From IMG/VR virus record IMGVR_UViG_3300038455_000032, positions 1 through 26,851 of that record: a stretch of DNA of 26,851 nt; one strand, written 5' to 3'. The notes under the pieces are model-generated. The model searched no databases and was not told where the DNA came from. It saw nothing but the letters and a program-made list of their open reading frames with translations. This document shows, one piece after another, positions 6,673 to 16,000 of the stretch. Position 1 is the stretch's first letter. Each line of letters starts with the position of its first letter. The stretch is from a virus. The translations under genes and the position numbers were made by a program.

Positions 6673-8007
6673 GTGAACACGATCGCATCTCTCGTCCAGG
6701 CTTTCGCAGGAGCCGACTGGCTCGGCTTGCTCGCCCTCGTCCTCTTGCTGTTCCCATTCCTCGGAACTACGGCGACTGCGACCAATCAAGTCGCGCTGCT
6801 CCGGCGCATGTACGACGAGGACGTCGAGACGCCGTTCTATCAGGCGTCGAAGCTCTACCAGATTTGCCGGAAGGATACCGAGTTTCGCGGCGAAGACCGG
6901 ACCGTTGTCGTGGACGTCGCGCCGAGTGCGGGCGGTTCCGCTGACTTCGCCGAAGCGCTCGCGAACCAGGCCGCACCGGAGCAGGTGCGGTTCGCGATCC
7001 AGCACCGGAACGAGTATCAGGTCTACACGATTCAGAACTCATTGATTGCGCGAGCCAAGGGCAAGGGCGCAATCGTCGACATTCTGAAAGACGGCCTCGA
7101 CAAGGGTCGCTACGCATTCGCGCGTCAGATGGCCCGCAGCATCTGGGGCAACCAGGGCGGAGCGATCGGTCAGCTCGCTTCGACCGTTACGCTAACCACG
7201 AACGTGCTGAGCTTCCGCAACCGATCGGACATCGCCGGGCTCGAGAAGAACATGCAGCTCACATTCGCGAGCGACGACGGGTCAGCGCTCTCACCGGCCG
7301 GCACCCGCGATAACAACAAGAAGCTCCGCGTGGACTCGGTCAACCGCCCCGCGAACACGGCTCAGTTGTCGGCCAACCTGAACACGGTTGCCGGCATCAC
7401 GGTCAACGACTTCGTTCATCGGTCCGGCGACTACGCGAACAAGATGAACGGCAAGAAGGCGTGGACGCCGCCGACCGACCCGAGCCCCGGGGAAAACTTC
7501 AACGGCATCGACCGGACCACGAAGGACGTCTCACGTGTGTCCGGCATCCGATTCAACGGCAACGGTCAGAATAAAGTGATGACTCTGATCGACGCGGCAG
7601 CCGAAGGGCAGCTCGCGGGCATGGGCAGCGATCCAGGCAGCAAGGGCGAGTTCTACATCGCCGTCTCGCCGATCGAGTATGCGGACCTCCAAAAGGACCG
7701 CGAATCGCTCCGCGAGATTCACGTCGAGGCGACCGAGACCGGCATCGGCTTCGATGCGCTCATGCTGAACAGCGCGATCGGAGAGGCAGCGATCTTCAGC
7801 GAGGTCGACGTTCCGAAGGGGTTCGTCTGGATGTTCGACGAGGCGAACTTCTGGTTCCGCACCGCCGGAGAGTGCCCGATGCTGGCCGTAAACGAAAACG
7901 GCTCGCTCCTGATCAGCGCAACGCAAGACGCTCGGCAGGGGCGGCTGGCCTGCTACGGCAACACGACGGACGAAAACCCCGGTCACTCCGTGATCGGCAC
8001 CTGGTAA
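6673..8007 (+). CDS. Major capsid protein (HK97-fold type), 444 aa
   Basis: The main shell protein. From residue 32 the sequence looks like capsid proteins of many podoviruses: TTATATNQVALLRRMYDED, then a substrate-like beta segment, the long spine-helix region (VDILKDGLDKGRYAFARQMA) and the GNQGGAIGQL turn that commonly follows it. GTG 6673 has AAGGA eight bases upstream. The unusual part is residues 1-31: WLGLLALVLLLFPFL (16-30) would span a membrane, and most relatives begin near the TTATATNQ segment. Third-position G/C is high throughout this leader, which supports its being translated. No ATG lies closer to residue 32; a TTG at codon 25 is the only nearby alternative. Confidence 0.88.
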   Translation: MNTIASLVQAFAGADWLGLLALVLLLFPFLGTTATATNQVALLRRMYDEDVETPFYQASKLYQICRKDTEFRGEDRTVVVDVAPSAGGSADFAEALANQAAPEQVRFAIQHRNEYQVYTIQNSLIARAKGKGAIVDILKDGLDKGRYAFARQMARSIWGNQGGAIGQLASTVTLTTNVLSFRNRSDIAGLEKNMQLTFASDDGSALSPAGTRDNNKKLRVDSVNRPANTAQLSANLNTVAGITVNDFVHRSGDYANKMNGKKAWTPPTDPSPGENFNGIDRTTKDVSRVSGIRFNGNGQNKVMTLIDAAAEGQLAGMGSDPGSKGEFYIAVSPIEYADLQKDRESLREIHVEATETGIGFDALMLNSAIGEAAIFSEVDVPKGFVWMFDEANFWFRTAGECPMLAVNENGSLLISATQDARQGRLACYGNTTDENPGHSVIGTW

Positions 8008-8020
8008 AAGGAGCACGATC

Positions 8021-8539
8021 ATGAGTGCAGTACGAGAGTGGATCAAGCGACTCGGCGGTGCGGATGGCCAGGATGCCGGCGGTGCGGTCGGCGGGGCTCA
8101 GCCTCCCGCCCAACAGGCCGTGGAAGACGACGGATTCGACATCATCGTCCCGTTCGTCAAGTCGACCGCCGACGGCATGGCCTCTACGACAACCGCGGAT
8201 ACGAAATTCTTCACGAACCCGTTCAACTTCTCGCTGCGCGTGGAGGATTGGGTCGTCAATCCGGATGCTGCCGTGGCAGTCGACCCAACCGACTACGTGC
8301 AAGTGCGCGTGACCGTGGACGATGGCGCGGCCGGAGCCAAGAACATCGCAGCCGAAATCGATTCGCGCACGGGTCAGGGCGGTGGATGGTCAGCGGGTGT
8401 GCTCAAGCGATTCTTCACTCGCAACGCGGCGAACTGCACGATCTTGCCGGGTGCGAACGCCTACTTCGCGATCGCAAAGGCCGGCGCAGGTAAGGTCGTT
8501 CCGGTCAGCACTTACTCGCTCCGGCTCCGCAAACTCTAA
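8021..8539 (+). CDS. Probable head decoration or minor capsid protein, 172 aa
   Basis: Not a recognised family. AAGGAG just before ATG 8021 is a strong ribosome binding site, consistent with a highly made virion protein. The first 11 residues are amphipathic and basic, 12-35 are Gly/Ala/Gln-rich and flexible, and the rest is beta-rich (FNFSLRVEDWVV, DYVQVRVTVDD, STYSLRLRKL) like a jelly-roll or Ig-like domain. Placement directly after the major capsid gene suggests a protein that coats the shell. That role is inferred from context. Confidence 0.7.
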   Translation: MSAVREWIKRLGGADGQDAGGAVGGAQPPAQQAVEDDGFDIIVPFVKSTADGMASTTTADTKFFTNPFNFSLRVEDWVVNPDAAVAVDPTDYVQVRVTVDDGAAGAKNIAAEIDSRTGQGGGWSAGVLKRFFTRNAANCTILPGANAYFAIAKAGAGKVVPVSTYSLRLRKL

Positions 8540-8541
8540 AG

Positions 8542-8553
8542 GGGGCTCGCCCC
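8542..8553 (+). other. Short intercistronic hairpin
   Basis: GGGG (8542-8545) pairs with CCCC (8550-8553) around CTCG, directly after the stop at 8537-8539. There is no T-run, so it is not a convincing terminator. It lies upstream of the AAAAGGAG ribosome binding site of the next gene and might stabilise the upstream message or be incidental. Confidence 0.25.
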
Positions 8554-8572
8554 AGAAAAGGAGAGCCACCAG

Positions 8573-8983
8573 ATGGATCGCCTCGGTCGGAAAAACCTGC
8601 AGACCCAAGGTCTGCGAGGGCCGGTTCTGAGCGTCATGCAAGGAACCTTCACTTCGGGAGCGGCTCCAACCGTCACCGAAGACGCAGAGAATCTCCTCGG
8701 AGATACTGCGCAGGGCACGGCACCGGTGCGCGATGCGGCCGGGCTGTTCACGCTCACGTTCAACGGGCTCTTCGGTAACACACCGAAGCCGATGTTTCAG
8801 TACATCGCGAACGCGAGCAACCAAGATATCACGTTTCAGCTCGTGGGCTTCACTGCGAGCCCGTCTACCAACAAGACGGCGATGCAGTTTCGCACGAAGG
8901 CTGCTGCCGTCGACACGGACCCTGCGACCGGATCGGGATGGATCTTGTTCCTGCTCTGGGACGACGTGAGACTGAGCGCGTAG
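8573..8983 (+). CDS. Small head-associated structural protein, 136 aa
   Basis: Unrecognised. AAAAGGAG lies just upstream of ATG 8573. The protein is Thr/Ala/Asn-rich with alternating hydrophobic strands (LFTLTFNGLFGN, DITFQLVGFTASP, GWILFLLWDDVRL), as expected for a beta-sandwich virion protein. It carries no signal peptide or membrane segment. Like its neighbours it sits in the head block with a strong ribosome binding site, so a capsid decoration or head-fibre base role is the best guess. Confidence 0.65.
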   Translation: MDRLGRKNLQTQGLRGPVLSVMQGTFTSGAAPTVTEDAENLLGDTAQGTAPVRDAAGLFTLTFNGLFGNTPKPMFQYIANASNQDITFQLVGFTASPSTNKTAMQFRTKAAAVDTDPATGSGWILFLLWDDVRLSA

Positions 8984-8996
8984 GAAAGGAGCCACG

Positions 8997-9215
8997 ATGC
9001 CGAAAGAAGGTGGCCTGCTCGCGCTCATAACGGGCGGCAAGGGCAAGCCCGAGGATGACGACGAGATGAGCAGCGGCGGGAAGGTAGCCGCTGCCCGTGA
9101 CATCATCGCGGCCGTAAAGAGCGGCGACGCACGGGCGCTCGCGGACGCGCTCGATGAATTCCGGTCCGCGCCGAAGAGGATGGCGCCGGAGGACGAGGAA
9201 GACGAGGACGAGTGA
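8997..9215 (+). CDS. Small acidic-tailed protein, 72 aa
   Basis: Unrecognised. It follows a strong GGAAAGGAG ribosome binding site. It has a Gly/Lys-rich start, a central helix (KVAAARDIIAAVKSGDARALADALDEF) and a highly acidic C-terminus (PEDEEDEDE). The helix pattern AAxxIIxAVKSGDAxALAxAL resembles small phage head proteins of unknown function that I recall from other genomes, but I cannot name the family. The stop overlaps the next GTG as GTGA (9212-9215). Confidence 0.6.
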   Translation: MPKEGGLLALITGGKGKPEDDDEMSSGGKVAAARDIIAAVKSGDARALADALDEFRSAPKRMAPEDEEDEDE

Positions 9216-9643
9216 CCTGGGGCGACTGCGATGACTGCCAGAATCCACTGGCTGTGCACTTAGATCCGAACACCGGCGGGCAAACAGTCACCGCCGGAAC
9301 AGACGGATTTGTGCTTTTCGCGGGAGGAGTAAATTCCAAGAGCATTCTGACCACTGAGACTGGTCAGTACATCATCGTGTTTTTCACGGTCACGCGCTCG
9401 AATACGAGCGCGGCTGGTGCAGGGCGTTACGAGGTCTGGATTGACGGGGCATGGGTCGGAGCTTCTCATGGCGCGATCATCTTGACGGCCGATCAGGAGC
9501 AGGCAACTTACACCGGCTTTCAGCGTTTGCAGATTGCGACCAATGGCTCGCACACTGTGCAAATCCGATGCTTCGCGACCACCGGTGACGAAGTTCTCGT
9601 GAGTCCAATGAGTCTGATGATCATGGGGGCAGAAGCGGCCTAA
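9212..9643 (+). CDS. Beta-rich virion protein, 143 aa
   Basis: Unrecognised. It starts at a GTG overlapping the previous stop. The first ten residues contain C6-x2-C9. The remainder reads as a jelly-roll/carbohydrate-binding-like beta sandwich: GQYIIVFFTVTRSN, GRYEVWIDGAWVG, GFQRLQIATNGSHTVQIRCFAT. This pattern of strands with exposed Asn/Thr loops is common in phage surface and receptor-binding domains. Its position between head proteins and the adaptor leaves open whether it decorates the head or the neck. Confidence 0.6.
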   Translation: MTWGDCDDCQNPLAVHLDPNTGGQTVTAGTDGFVLFAGGVNSKSILTTETGQYIIVFFTVTRSNTSAAGAGRYEVWIDGAWVGASHGAIILTADQEQATYTGFQRLQIATNGSHTVQIRCFATTGDEVLVSPMSLMIMGAEAA

Positions 9644-9649
9644 AAGGTA

Positions 9650-10432
9650 ATGCAACTTGTCACCCTCGACCAGATTGAGACGGACGCGCGGCTTTACGCT
9701 GATCAGCGTGCGACTAGCGGAGCTTCTGCGCAGTTCATAGACCAGACCGAAGCGCGGCGTCTAATCAATCAGCATGGCCGCAAGTTATACGACCTTTGCA
9801 TCCTCGCGCGTCCCGAGTTCTACGCGATCGAGCTCCGAGCGACGCTGAATGATCCGACACTAGGCGCGTGCGTGTCTGGGCGGCGGCTCTTTATCCCGAT
9901 GCCGCAATGCCCACCGTTCTACTTGCTGCTCGGTCTTGAGATCGTGTGGACCCCTACCAACATCGAGCCCATAGAAGAGATCCGGGCAGCCGACAGTTAC
10001 CGTTACGAGTCAACGGGAATCTGGGGTCAGTGGGAGAGCAAAGGCTACGTACTCGGCGGCGCGCTCGATGGCGATGGCGAAGGCGTCTACGTTGCACCTG
10101 GTCCGCCGGGGCTAGATGGTACAACCATCCGTTGTCGCTATGTGCCGGCATGGCAAGATCTCGGAGCCAAAAACTGCAAGAACTGCGACAACGATTCTTT
10201 CAACGCCGTGAACGGATGGGACCGACTGCTCGCATACAGCGTCGCGCGTGAGATGCGCGGTATCATGCGCGCGCAGGAAGACCCGTGGCTCGAGCGCGCA
10301 TATGCCGAAGAGAAGGACCGCATCGAGACAATGGCTCGCGAGCGCAACGCGCAAGAGCCGCTCGAGATTCGTGACGTCGAACCGCGCTACGGACCTCGCT
10401 TCCGCTGGCCACGCTTGCCGGGTGCACCCTAA
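9650..10432 (+). CDS. Head-tail adaptor, P22 gp4-like, 260 aa
   Basis: Proteins of this type bind the portal ring after packaging and receive the tail. The evidence is position plus layout: an N-terminal helical segment (LDQIETDARLYADQR, FIDQTEARRLINQHGRKLYDL), a beta-rich centre, and the hallmark C-terminal pair of helices with many charges (GWDRLLAYSVAREMRGIMRA, then ERAYAEEKDRIETMARERNA) followed by a Pro/Arg-rich end. The centre also has a C176-x2-C179 pair. AAAAGG lies immediately before ATG 9650. The last base of the stop is shared with the next ATG (TAATG). Confidence 0.65.
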   Translation: MQLVTLDQIETDARLYADQRATSGASAQFIDQTEARRLINQHGRKLYDLCILARPEFYAIELRATLNDPTLGACVSGRRLFIPMPQCPPFYLLLGLEIVWTPTNIEPIEEIRAADSYRYESTGIWGQWESKGYVLGGALDGDGEGVYVAPGPPGLDGTTIRCRYVPAWQDLGAKNCKNCDNDSFNAVNGWDRLLAYSVAREMRGIMRAQEDPWLERAYAEEKDRIETMARERNAQEPLEIRDVEPRYGPRFRWPRLPGAP

Positions 10433-10602
10433 TGCCCACGACGCTTAAACAAATGATGATTCCGCAGATGCCGGTCAAGCAGCCGGGGCAGCCACTGTCG
10501 GACCGCGTGCGCGCGCTCGAACAATGGGCTCGGCAGATGACCGAGTGGGCTCAGTTCACGCAGCAGGCATTGCAGGAATTCGCTAAACAGGCAGGCGTCT
10601 AG
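10432..10602 (+). CDS. Very small helical protein, 56 aa
   Basis: Unrecognised. The ATG at 10432 overlaps the adaptor stop, and the stop lies one base before the start of the collagen-like gene. Residues 1-22 are Met/Pro/Gln-rich and probably extended. Residues 23-53 form a single helix rich in Gln, Trp and Phe ([20 protein letters not shown]). Its tight coupling to the fibre gene suggests a small partner or chaperone for it. Confidence 0.55.
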   Translation: MPTTLKQMMIPQMPVKQPGQPLSDRVRALEQWARQMTEWAQFTQQALQEFAKQAGV

Positions 10603-10603
10603 G

Positions 10604-11344
10604 ATGGCCCTAACGCGCATATTCCGCGGCATCCAAGATGCGATCGATTACCTCTACGCGCACGGTGCGTTGAATGTCGACGTGAACATCACGACGCTGC
10701 AGGGTCAGGTCGCGACCGCGATGAACGACATCAAGTCGTTGCTCGCGCGCCCTCCGGGCACGGACGGACGAGACGGAGCCGACGGCGAGATGGGACCGCC
10801 GGGCGCAGCGGGGGCCGCCGGACCAGCCGGAGCGGCGGGAGCAGCCGGGCCGATGGGGCCGCCGGGAATTGACGGTCAGGAGGGTCCCGAGGGGCCGATG
10901 GGGCCGCCGGGGCCGCAGGGTCCACAGGGACCGGCAGGCGGCGGTGGGGGAGCTTCGGCGACGACTGTCGAGAAAGACCTCGGCTCGACGCCAGTCTTTC
11001 GCGGCACGTTTTCGATCACGGATGCTGCTATCAGCGGCACGAGCAAGGTGCTCGTCTGGCAGGCGCAGGGGCCCTACACCGGCAAGGGGACGCAAGCGAG
11101 CGACGCCGAAATGGATCGCGTGGAGATCGCGTACGTCCAGCCGGCTGCAGGTAGTGCGCTTGTTGGCTGGCAAACTCCGGCGACGTATTTCGAGATTCCG
11201 TATGCGCTGCAGCCGGGCGACCAAGGGAGACCAAACAGCGTTATCGGCGCGGGCGCTCAGCGGCGAGAACACGAGATGGTGCAACGCGCGCGGCGGGGCA
11301 GAGTGCGCGGGAATATCAAGTTTCATTACGTGGTGTTCGCATGA
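10604..11344 (+). CDS. Collagen-like fibre protein, 246 aa
   Basis: Three regions are visible. Residues 1-49 are helical with hydrophobic heptads ([26 protein letters not shown]) and could form a trimeric coiled coil. Residues 52-111 are an uninterrupted run of 20 Gly-X-Y triplets, as in collagen triple helices. After a Gly-rich hinge, 118-246 is a beta-rich head domain ([45 protein letters not shown]). Such proteins form slender trimeric fibres on phage heads or tails. Its position between adaptor and nozzle genes fits a tail or neck fibre; a tail-needle role is less certain. The stop overlaps the next ATG. Confidence 0.8.
   Translation: MALTRIFRGIQDAIDYLYAHGALNVDVNITTLQGQVATAMNDIKSLLARPPGTDGRDGADGEMGPPGAAGAAGPAGAAGAAGPMGPPGIDGQEGPEGPMGPPGPQGPQGPAGGGGGASATTVEKDLGSTPVFRGTFSITDAAISGTSKVLVWQAQGPYTGKGTQASDAEMDRVEIAYVQPAAGSALVGWQTPATYFEIPYALQPGDQGRPNSVIGAGAQRREHEMVQRARRGRVRGNIKFHYVVFA
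10757..10936 (+). repeat. Twenty Gly-X-Y collagen triplets
   Basis: The segment encodes residues 52-111 of the fibre protein as consecutive G-X-Y codons, with Pro or Ala common at X and Y ([12 protein letters not shown]). DNA repeats such as GGGCCGATGGGGCCGCCGGG recur within it at 10848-10867 and, slightly altered, near 10890-10909. Length change in units of nine bases by recombination is therefore possible. Confidence 0.85.
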
Positions 11345-11616
11345 AGAAGATCGGCCAGCCGCTCGGGGTGTTTGAGGACCGCGCAACGGCGCACTTCGGC
11401 CTGGAGTGGGCGATTGCTGAAGGCTACCCGTATGCCGAATGTCGCGAATCGGGAGACGGGACGGTTGAGGTCTGGTCTGGCCCTGCTCGGCTCGATGATT
11501 GGCAGGGCGAGGCGACGCCACCCGAGCAGCTCGCGCAGGCGCAGCCGTTGCAGCTCAAGCTCTCAGACGATGACGTGGCACGCATCGCGGCTGCTGTTCG
11601 CAAGGCGGCAGGCTGA
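11341..11616 (+). CDS. Small hypothetical protein, 91 aa
   Basis: Unrecognised. It overlaps the fibre gene stop (ATGA at 11341-11344). Residues 1-50 look like a small alpha/beta fold ([31 protein letters not shown]). A Pro/Gln linker follows, and the protein ends in a helix ([17 protein letters not shown]) of the kind often seen at the ends of phage accessory proteins. It sits in the fibre/neck block, but no specific role can be assigned. Confidence 0.55.
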   Translation: MKKIGQPLGVFEDRATAHFGLEWAIAEGYPYAECRESGDGTVEVWSGPARLDDWQGEATPPEQLAQAQPLQLKLSDDDVARIAAAVRKAAG

Positions 11617-12317
11617 TGGCCTTTTTGGAAGGCGTCGTCGGCGGCCTGGTCGAGTCGGGCGTTGCAGCCGCGGCGCCGCTCCACATCACGAGCAAACCGA
11701 TCTCGTACGGCTCGCTCGGTCACTACCGGATCCAGGCTACAACGGGCACGCTGGCCGCTGCGCTCGCCGCTGGCACAGCGAGCGCGGGCCACGTGTTCGC
11801 GTTCCGTTGGGGCGACGCGACGCGCTTTGCCATCATCACGAAGCTGAAAACGCGCTTTCTGCCGCTTACTCCGTTCACTGCCGCGACGCTGACCGACCAC
11901 ACCAGCTTCGACGCTTTCATCGTGCGCACCTACACGGCGTCGCACACGGGCGGAACGGCGCTCACGCCGACCGGCAACAACGCCAAGATGCGCACGTCGA
12001 TGGGCACCTCGCTCGCGACGGACGTCCGCATCTCGACGACTGCTGCGCTCGGCAACGGAACGGAAACCTTTGACGCTTTCCCATTCGCGCAGTCGCTCCG
12101 GAAGGGCAACCGCGTAAACCCGGCAGCGGCAACCGAGGAAGTCATCATGCCGACGTTTGACGGCATGGAGCTCGACTTCTACATGGCCGACGGCGACCAC
12201 CCCATCGTCTTGGCGCAGAACGAAGGGATCGTGATTCGTAACCGAACAGTCTGGCCGGCGGCAGGAACGGGGATTCTCTCCGTTTCGATTGGCTGGGCCG
12301 AGGTGACCGCGTTCTAG
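11616..12317 (+). CDS. Probable tail or neck structural protein, 233 aa
   Basis: No named family recognised. The ATG overlaps the previous stop as TGATG. An Ala/Gly/Val-rich start (EGVVGGLVESGVAAAA) precedes strand-rich sequence: LGHYRIQATTGTLAAALAAG, GHVFAFRWGDATRFAIITKL, DAFIVRTYTASH, LDFYMADGDHPIVLAQNEGI. The motif of alternating strands ending in EGIVIRNRT followed by SVSIGWAE is what I would expect from a phage structural beta-sandwich. It is probably exposed on the virion, since it lies between the fibre and nozzle genes. Confidence 0.6.
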   Translation: MAFLEGVVGGLVESGVAAAAPLHITSKPISYGSLGHYRIQATTGTLAAALAAGTASAGHVFAFRWGDATRFAIITKLKTRFLPLTPFTAATLTDHTSFDAFIVRTYTASHTGGTALTPTGNNAKMRTSMGTSLATDVRISTTAALGNGTETFDAFPFAQSLRKGNRVNPAAATEEVIMPTFDGMELDFYMADGDHPIVLAQNEGIVIRNRTVWPAAGTGILSVSIGWAEVTAF

Positions 12318-12325
12318 GGGAAATC

Positions 12326-12694
12326 ATGTCGCATACAACGCTCGTAGCAGACCCGCAAACGATGCTCCTCCTGAGCTCTACGCCCGCCGAGTTGAACTAC
12401 TCGCAGAGGCGCATCTTCATGGCTCCTTACACGGCCTGTCGCGCTCAGTTCTACGAATCGCTCGGCTCGTCGGCGATCGAGCTCCGCGTCGAGTACCTAG
12501 ACGAAAACATGCAGTGGGCGGAGCTGACGCCGTGGGCGGCGGGCTCAGCCGGGAACGGTAACGTCCTTCGAACCTCGGACGAGGTCGATCTTCCCTGGGA
12601 GGAACCGAAGGCTGATGCGCGGGTGCGCGTCGTCGCGCGAGGAAACGGTCTCCTCTCGCCGATTATCCGAATGGTGTCGCTCGAGGTGAAGTGA
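12326..12694 (+). CDS. Small structural protein, 122 aa
   Basis: Unrecognised. AGGGGAA just before ATG 12326 is a fair ribosome binding site. The sequence is strand-rich (AIELRVEYLDENMQWAEL, DARVRVVARGNGL, IIRMVSLEVK), suggesting a single beta-sandwich domain without signal peptide. The stop overlaps the following GTG (GTGA at 12691-12694). It belongs to the neck/tail group by position only. Confidence 0.58.
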   Translation: MSHTTLVADPQTMLLLSSTPAELNYSQRRIFMAPYTACRAQFYESLGSSAIELRVEYLDENMQWAELTPWAAGSAGNGNVLRTSDEVDLPWEEPKADARVRVVARGNGLLSPIIRMVSLEVK

Positions 12695-13023
12695 ACATGT
12701 CAGTCATCAGCAAAAGAGTTTACGGCCCCACCGGTCTGCCGAACAGCGCGGCCACGCGGTACACGGTGCCCGCCAATACCCGGGCGATCGTCCGCCACAT
12801 CCACATTTCGAACACCAGCGCAGGCCCGGTCAACTTGACGATCAGCGTCGGAGCGGACGCGGCCGGAACGCGAATCTTTGACGCTTACCCGGTTCCCGCG
12901 TCATCGGTGCTGGACATCTGGGGCCCGTACACATTGACGGCTGCCGAAATCATTCAAGCGTTCGGCAGCGTGAACGGTCAGCTAACGATGACGATAATCG
13001 TGGATGAGATGCTAGAAGCGTGA
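12691..13023 (+). CDS. Small beta-sandwich phage protein, 110 aa
   Basis: I recognise the general pattern from many phage and prophage genomes but not a name: YTVPANTRAIVRHIHISNTS, then strand-rich sequence with AAGTRIFDAYPVPASSVLDI and a closing MTIIVDEM. Such proteins are single beta-sandwich domains of unknown function near tail genes. GTG 12691 overlaps the previous stop; ATG 12697 two codons later has GGTGAAG upstream and may be the true start. Its own stop overlaps the GTG of the nozzle gene. Confidence 0.65.
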   Translation: MNMSVISKRVYGPTGLPNSAATRYTVPANTRAIVRHIHISNTSAGPVNLTISVGADAAGTRIFDAYPVPASSVLDIWGPYTLTAAEIIQAFGSVNGQLTMTIIVDEMLEA

Positions 13024-16000
13024 CCCTCGCTCCCCGCCGCACATCGATATCTCTCGACGGCAGCCTAGCGCAGCACGTCGCGCCCGAAGTTGTGCGGCCT
13101 CCGTATGTGCGGCGCCTCGTAAATGCTCGGTGGAATAAAGAGGGCCAGATCGCGAAGCGACTCGGAACCACAAATATTCCGAATGTCCGATTCGACACGG
13201 GGCTTGCGTTCACTGAGAGCAAACGTCTGTTCACGCGCGAGAGTCAACTCTTACATGTCGACGGACACTTTATTGATTCGCGCGTAGACCCGACAGCGTC
13301 CGTATGGAAGCGTCTAGACCGCGTGCCCGAGGCACTGCTAGACCGCTTTCCGGTGCACGCCGAATACTCGGCGACCGGGAATCTGACGAATGCCTACATT
13401 GCATACGCGGGTTCATATCTCTGCGTTGTGTACGAGGATCAAACCTCGCACGCGATCACGGCCATCGTCATCGACGCGGATCGCGACTCGGTCGTCAAGA
13501 TCCAGACGCTCGAGGGCACCGGTCGCTATCCGCGCGTCATTGGTCTTGATGGCGACTTTATTGCGATGTGGGTATCGACGTCTGTAGATCGCCTGCGCGT
13601 GTCCAAGCTGACCGTTAGCACACTGACCTGGAGCGCACCAGCGAACCTGCTCACTGACATCCAGGCGGATGAGACGAGTTGGGACACAGTGCCAGACGAC
13701 AATGGCGGCGCATTCTTCGTCGTCTACGTCAACGACTCAGGACAGCTCGACGTCAAACGCTTCAACAATTCGTTGTCGCAGACGCATGCCGCACTGAATC
13801 AGCGAAGCGGGAAATCGGTCCTTAACGTCGCGATCCATGAAGAGGGCTCCCGGGTCTATGTCGCTCTGCAAAACGATACAGACAATGCGATCGAATGCAT
13901 CGGCTATGTGAGCACCGACCTGACATCAGGTTTCGCGGTGCAGACCATACAGGCGCTTGCCGGCAACCCATTCGGATCGATTACTGTCGGATCGCGCACC
14001 GCAACCGATGCATGGATCGTGTGGGAGCTTGCGTTCAGCGTAGCGACTCCTCCGACGAATCAATCGGCGATTCAGTGGAAGACGATCAGCAGCACCGGAA
14101 CGGTCACGGCTACGTTGCACGAGACGCGCAACTGCCAGCTCGCCAGCCGCATCTTCCGCATCGACTCACATTCTTATGTGACCATAAACACTGCGGCGGC
14201 GAGCCCAGAGGAATACGGACTCTGTCTTATAGAGCTCGGCAATAGTTACACGGCCTCCACGGATTATCGCGCGCGCCCCGTGGCGCGATGGGCTGACGCT
14301 GAGCTGTATGATCCATTCGGGTTCAATCACCTGTCCGGCATTGGGTACGACGGTAACTTAACCTTTTGGTCCGCGTTCGCAATGAAGGATTTTGAGAAAC
14401 CAGGCACATCGCGTGGAGTCAGCATTGAGTACACCCGCATGCGAATGGGCGATCCTCGGGGACCTGGGGGCGGCATCACGCGGTGGCAGTGCATTGAGTC
14501 GCACCGCGGCGCAATGATTCCGGCAGGCTTTCCGCATGCATTCGACGGCGAGCGCGCCTTTGAAGCTGGCTTCTCATGGTATCCGTGGGTGCAGCACTCG
14601 TCGCTGATCGCCGGCGGGTCGCTCCCGTTGAACGAGGAGCAAGAGTACCTACTCTGTTACGTTTACACCGATGCGATTGGCCGTGTGTGGCGTTCGACGC
14701 CGAGTGTGTCGGTTGTACTAACCCCAACCGTAGGCGGAACGCAAACCGTACGACTCGCGGTCCCTCATTACACCGTGAGTTCTATGCATGACGTGGACGT
14801 CCTCGATCTGTCTAGCAAGTTCAAGAACCCCGTGGGAATCGAAGTCTACAGACGAAACAATACAACCTCCGCCAATGGACCATTCATCCGGATTCTGACC
14901 GTCGTTGGCGGCGGCCCCCAGCTCAGCGTGCAGCCATGCGACCCGTTATCCACAGATTTTCTTCTAATAACTGATACGGGATTGACTGACGCAAACCAGC
15001 CTGAGCTTTACACGACAGGCGGAGTCCAGGAGCACGAAGTTCCGCCGCCGTTCGCGTTCATGGTGGCGTTCGATGGTCGCGTACTCGGGGCAGACAGGCG
15101 CACCGTATGGCCATCCCAGGAATTGGTGGCGCGCGAGGGAGTCTTTTGGAACAGCGAAAATAGCTTCCGCGTTGATGAGGACGGCGACATCACGGCGTTT
15201 AGCGTTCAAGACTTTTCATGCATCGTGTGGAAACGTAACGGCATCTACTATTTCCAGGGTTCTGGCCCAGACGATACCGGTATCAACTCCGCATACACAA
15301 CTCCTGTGCGCGTGTCGACCGATGATGGGTGCATCGAAGCGCGAAGCGTCGCGTTAACGCCTGTCGGCACATTCTACCAGTCCGAGCGCGGCATCATGCT
15401 GTTGGACAGGCAATTCAACACGGATTACATCGGCGCTCCCGTCGAAGATGAACTCGCCGCGTTCCCCGAAATCTGCGCTGCCACTGTTGTCACCGAAGAG
15501 AGCGAGGTGCGGTTCTGGTGTCGCGGAGTAGATGACGCCATCTCTGACTTTCGCATGCTCGTGTACGACTACCAGCGTAAACGCTGGTGCGTGCGACGCT
15601 ATTTCTTCGACGGTGAATTCAGTTACGGAGGAGCGATTACTGCGCTCGTGCATCGCGGTGATTACATCTGGGCGCGCACGTCAGGCAAAATCTTCCGTGA
15701 GACAGACGCCAAGTTCAGCGACTTTGACGGAGCGACGGATCTGTATGTCGAACGCGACTTAGAGACTGCCGATCTGGCGCTCGACGGCTTCGCTGGCTTT
15801 CAGCGTATCTGGTATCTGACGCTCACCGGCAAGGCGCTCTACTCGGATATTCTCGAGGCACCATCGATTGTCGTCGAGGTCTATACGGATCATGCCGCAC
15901 AGGACTCGACACCAATCGTCACCTACACCTTTTTGCCGCCGGTCATTGCGGCGCAGTCGGCACGGTTTCCGCTGATGCAGCTGCGGATGGGTCCACTGCC

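Noticed and set aside
6673-6765. Classical secretory signal peptide on the capsid protein
   Set aside because: No positive n-region and an acidic residue just before the hydrophobic core; a leader of unknown purpose is the more careful description.
8390-9259. 289-codon antisense frame with a poly-Ser stretch
   Set aside because: The Ser run is the complement of Glu/Asp codons in the small acidic protein; no independent coding signal.
10610-11521. 303-codon antisense frame opposite the collagen-like gene
   Set aside because: It mirrors the Gly-X-Y repeat as Pro/Arg/Ser-rich sequence, and the + strand has the better coding evidence.
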